DNA of 7,102 bases from a bacterium (GTDB lineage Bacteria; Fidelibacterota; UBA2242), in the NCBI GenBank assembly GCA_018895675.1, contig JAHIOG010000155.1:1-7102 (forward strand), given 5' to 3'. Numbering within the stretch: the first letter of the stretch is position 1; each line of letters starts with the position of its first letter. The position numbers and the translations under genes are program-made. A model generated the notes under the pieces. That model did no database searches. It was not told where the DNA came from and worked only from the letters and a program-made list of their open reading frames with translations. This document shows positions 6,480-7,102 of this stretch, one piece after another.

Positions 6480-6501
6480 AAATTTAAAATCATTTAAATT
6501 T
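6480..6501. repeat. Perfect 9-bp A/T inverted repeat upstream of the NYN promoter
   Basis: AAATTTAAA (6480-6488) and TTTAAATTT (6493-6501) are perfect reverse complements around ATCA. The repeat ends three bases upstream of the -35 box of the NYN promoter, a usual place for an activator site or UP-like element. A smaller A/T inverted repeat (TAAAA-AC-TTTTA) lies next to it at 6503-6514. An all-A/T composition raises the probability of chance. Confidence 0.4.
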
Positions 6502-6605
6502 ATAAAAACTTTTATTTTTTATGAAAATATTGTTAATAATCCCTCTGTGGGTAAAAGTATCAGCCGTTTCCTTCTTTGAGTTGCGGCAGATAAGTCTTGT
6601 CTTAT

Positions 6606-7102
6606 TCAAAAATGTTGTGTGATGCTGAATGAGGAAATGACTCCCGCATCACCGAGCCCAACGAATGCCATATCAACAAAAAAGGAACCAAAATAGATAC
6701 CGGCTCCGGTTGACGTCGAAGCAAAGAAATTTTTGAATGTTTCCTGACCCTGTATTTGAAAACGGCGAGTTGACGTGCCCCATCTCAGGAAAAAGTGGTC
6801 ACTGATAATAAACTCGCCGCCGATCTTGGCAACGTACTCGTTCGCATAAGCTTGATATCCGTCGATTGATATAATCATCGGCAGATGCTCCAGTTTTTTA
6901 GAAACACCGATAATAAAAGTAGACGGTAACGACTCGTTATCGTTGGCATACCCTTCAATCAGCGTCCCGAAATTATGATAGCTGATCCCGATTGACAGGG
7001 TGGATACATCGTCATAATACTGAATGCCAATAGTGCCAAGCAATGCGCGGGCGGATAGAGAACTTAATTGAGAATGTGAATATCCCGATGCTAAACCAAT
7101 AC
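6606..7102 (-). CDS. PorV/PorQ-family outer-membrane beta-barrel protein, C-terminal part (5' end outside window)
   Basis: The reading frame is open to the right edge, giving at least 165 residues ending SITQHF. The entering sequence reads IGLASGYSHSQLSSLSARALLGTIG-like, so the TTG at 7043 is internal and not a start. Alternating hydrophobic/polar strands with Gly and aromatic residues, and a final Phe, indicate an outer-membrane barrel. The order of segments fits the PorV/PorQ family: SARALLGTIGIQYY, a YHNFGTLIEGY strand, LPSTFIIGVSKKLEHLPM, AKIGGEFIISDHFFLRWG, GAGIYFGSFFVDMAFVGLGDAG and SSFSITQHF. The LP...KKLEHLP element is most like PorQ, a component associated with type IX secretion in Bacteroidota. 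Plain PorV-like porins share much of this, so I give the subfamily lower weight. No secretion partner genes are visible here. A 236-base AT-rich gap separates it from NYN downstream. Confidence 0.7.
   Translation of the reverse strand, partial: IGLASGYSHSQLSSLSARALLGTIGIQYYDDVSTLSIGISYHNFGTLIEGYANDNESLPSTFIIGVSKKLEHLPMIISIDGYQAYANEYVAKIGGEFIISDHFFLRWGTSTRRFQIQGQETFKNFFASTSTGAGIYFGSFFVDMAFVGLGDAGVISSFSITQHF

Noticed and set aside
6233..6493. Minus-strand 86-residue ORF over the NYN start and leader
   Set aside because: It is in a different frame from NYN, reads through the two hairpins and has no ribosome binding site, so it is a shadow.
6541..6605. Possible riboswitch between the PorQ-like gene and NYN (GCCG...CGGC stem then TGATAC)
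   Set aside because: I compared it loosely with fluoride and cyclic-di-GMP aptamers. The required conserved 5' elements are missing and the stem is only four pairs.
1..7102. CRISPR array, tRNA, rRNA, insertion sequence or integrase
   Set aside because: I saw no regularly spaced direct repeats, no tRNA-like cloverleaf, no rRNA-like sequence and no transposase or integrase motif in any frame.

Overview
The window most resembles a chromosome segment from the Bacteroidota/FCB side of the bacterial tree (Bacteroidota, Ignavibacteriota, Calditrichota, KSB1 or Marinimicrobia). I read this from three things: a PorV/PorQ-type outer-membrane barrel fragment at the right edge, a secreted metallophosphoesterase whose signal peptide ends in the AQ style common in that group, and a Planctomycete-type mini cytochrome c. 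This placement is inference from gene content; there is no rRNA or marker gene. Most genes are roughly 45-55% G+C in lines I counted by hand, while one gene (NYN) is near 33%.

Layout. Positions 1-444 hold no convincing gene but contain promoter-like sites, a small imperfect tandem repeat and a long-range hairpin. A 63-residue two-helix membrane protein (445-636, +) follows a good sigma70-like promoter. It converges with a 634-residue exported metallophosphoesterase (665-2569, -). Divergent from that enzyme is a small soluble hypothetical protein (about 2778-3050, +), followed by a complete OPT-family oligopeptide/metal-chelate transporter (3184-5187, +). The right third is all on the minus strand. 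Read in the direction of transcription it contains the C-terminal part of a PorQ-like barrel protein (from the edge to 6606), an AT-rich regulatory gap, an NYN/DUF88 PIN-like nuclease (6369-5731), and a short secreted or lipid-anchored c-type cytochrome (5645-5247) that converges on the transporter.

The genes do not form one obvious pathway. Envelope and nutrient functions dominate: OPT uptake, an exported phosphoesterase, an outer-membrane barrel and a periplasmic-side cytochrome. The part most worth a second look is the NYN gene. It is clearly AT-richer than its neighbours. Its leader contains, in order, an A/T inverted repeat, a TTTACA-N17-TAAACT promoter, a GAAA-capped hairpin, and a G/C hairpin with a T-tract ending just before the ribosome binding site. 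That arrangement looks like a conditional terminator or a small structured RNA in front of a putative ribonuclease. The metallophosphoesterase also departs from the textbook metal-ligand motifs at two positions.
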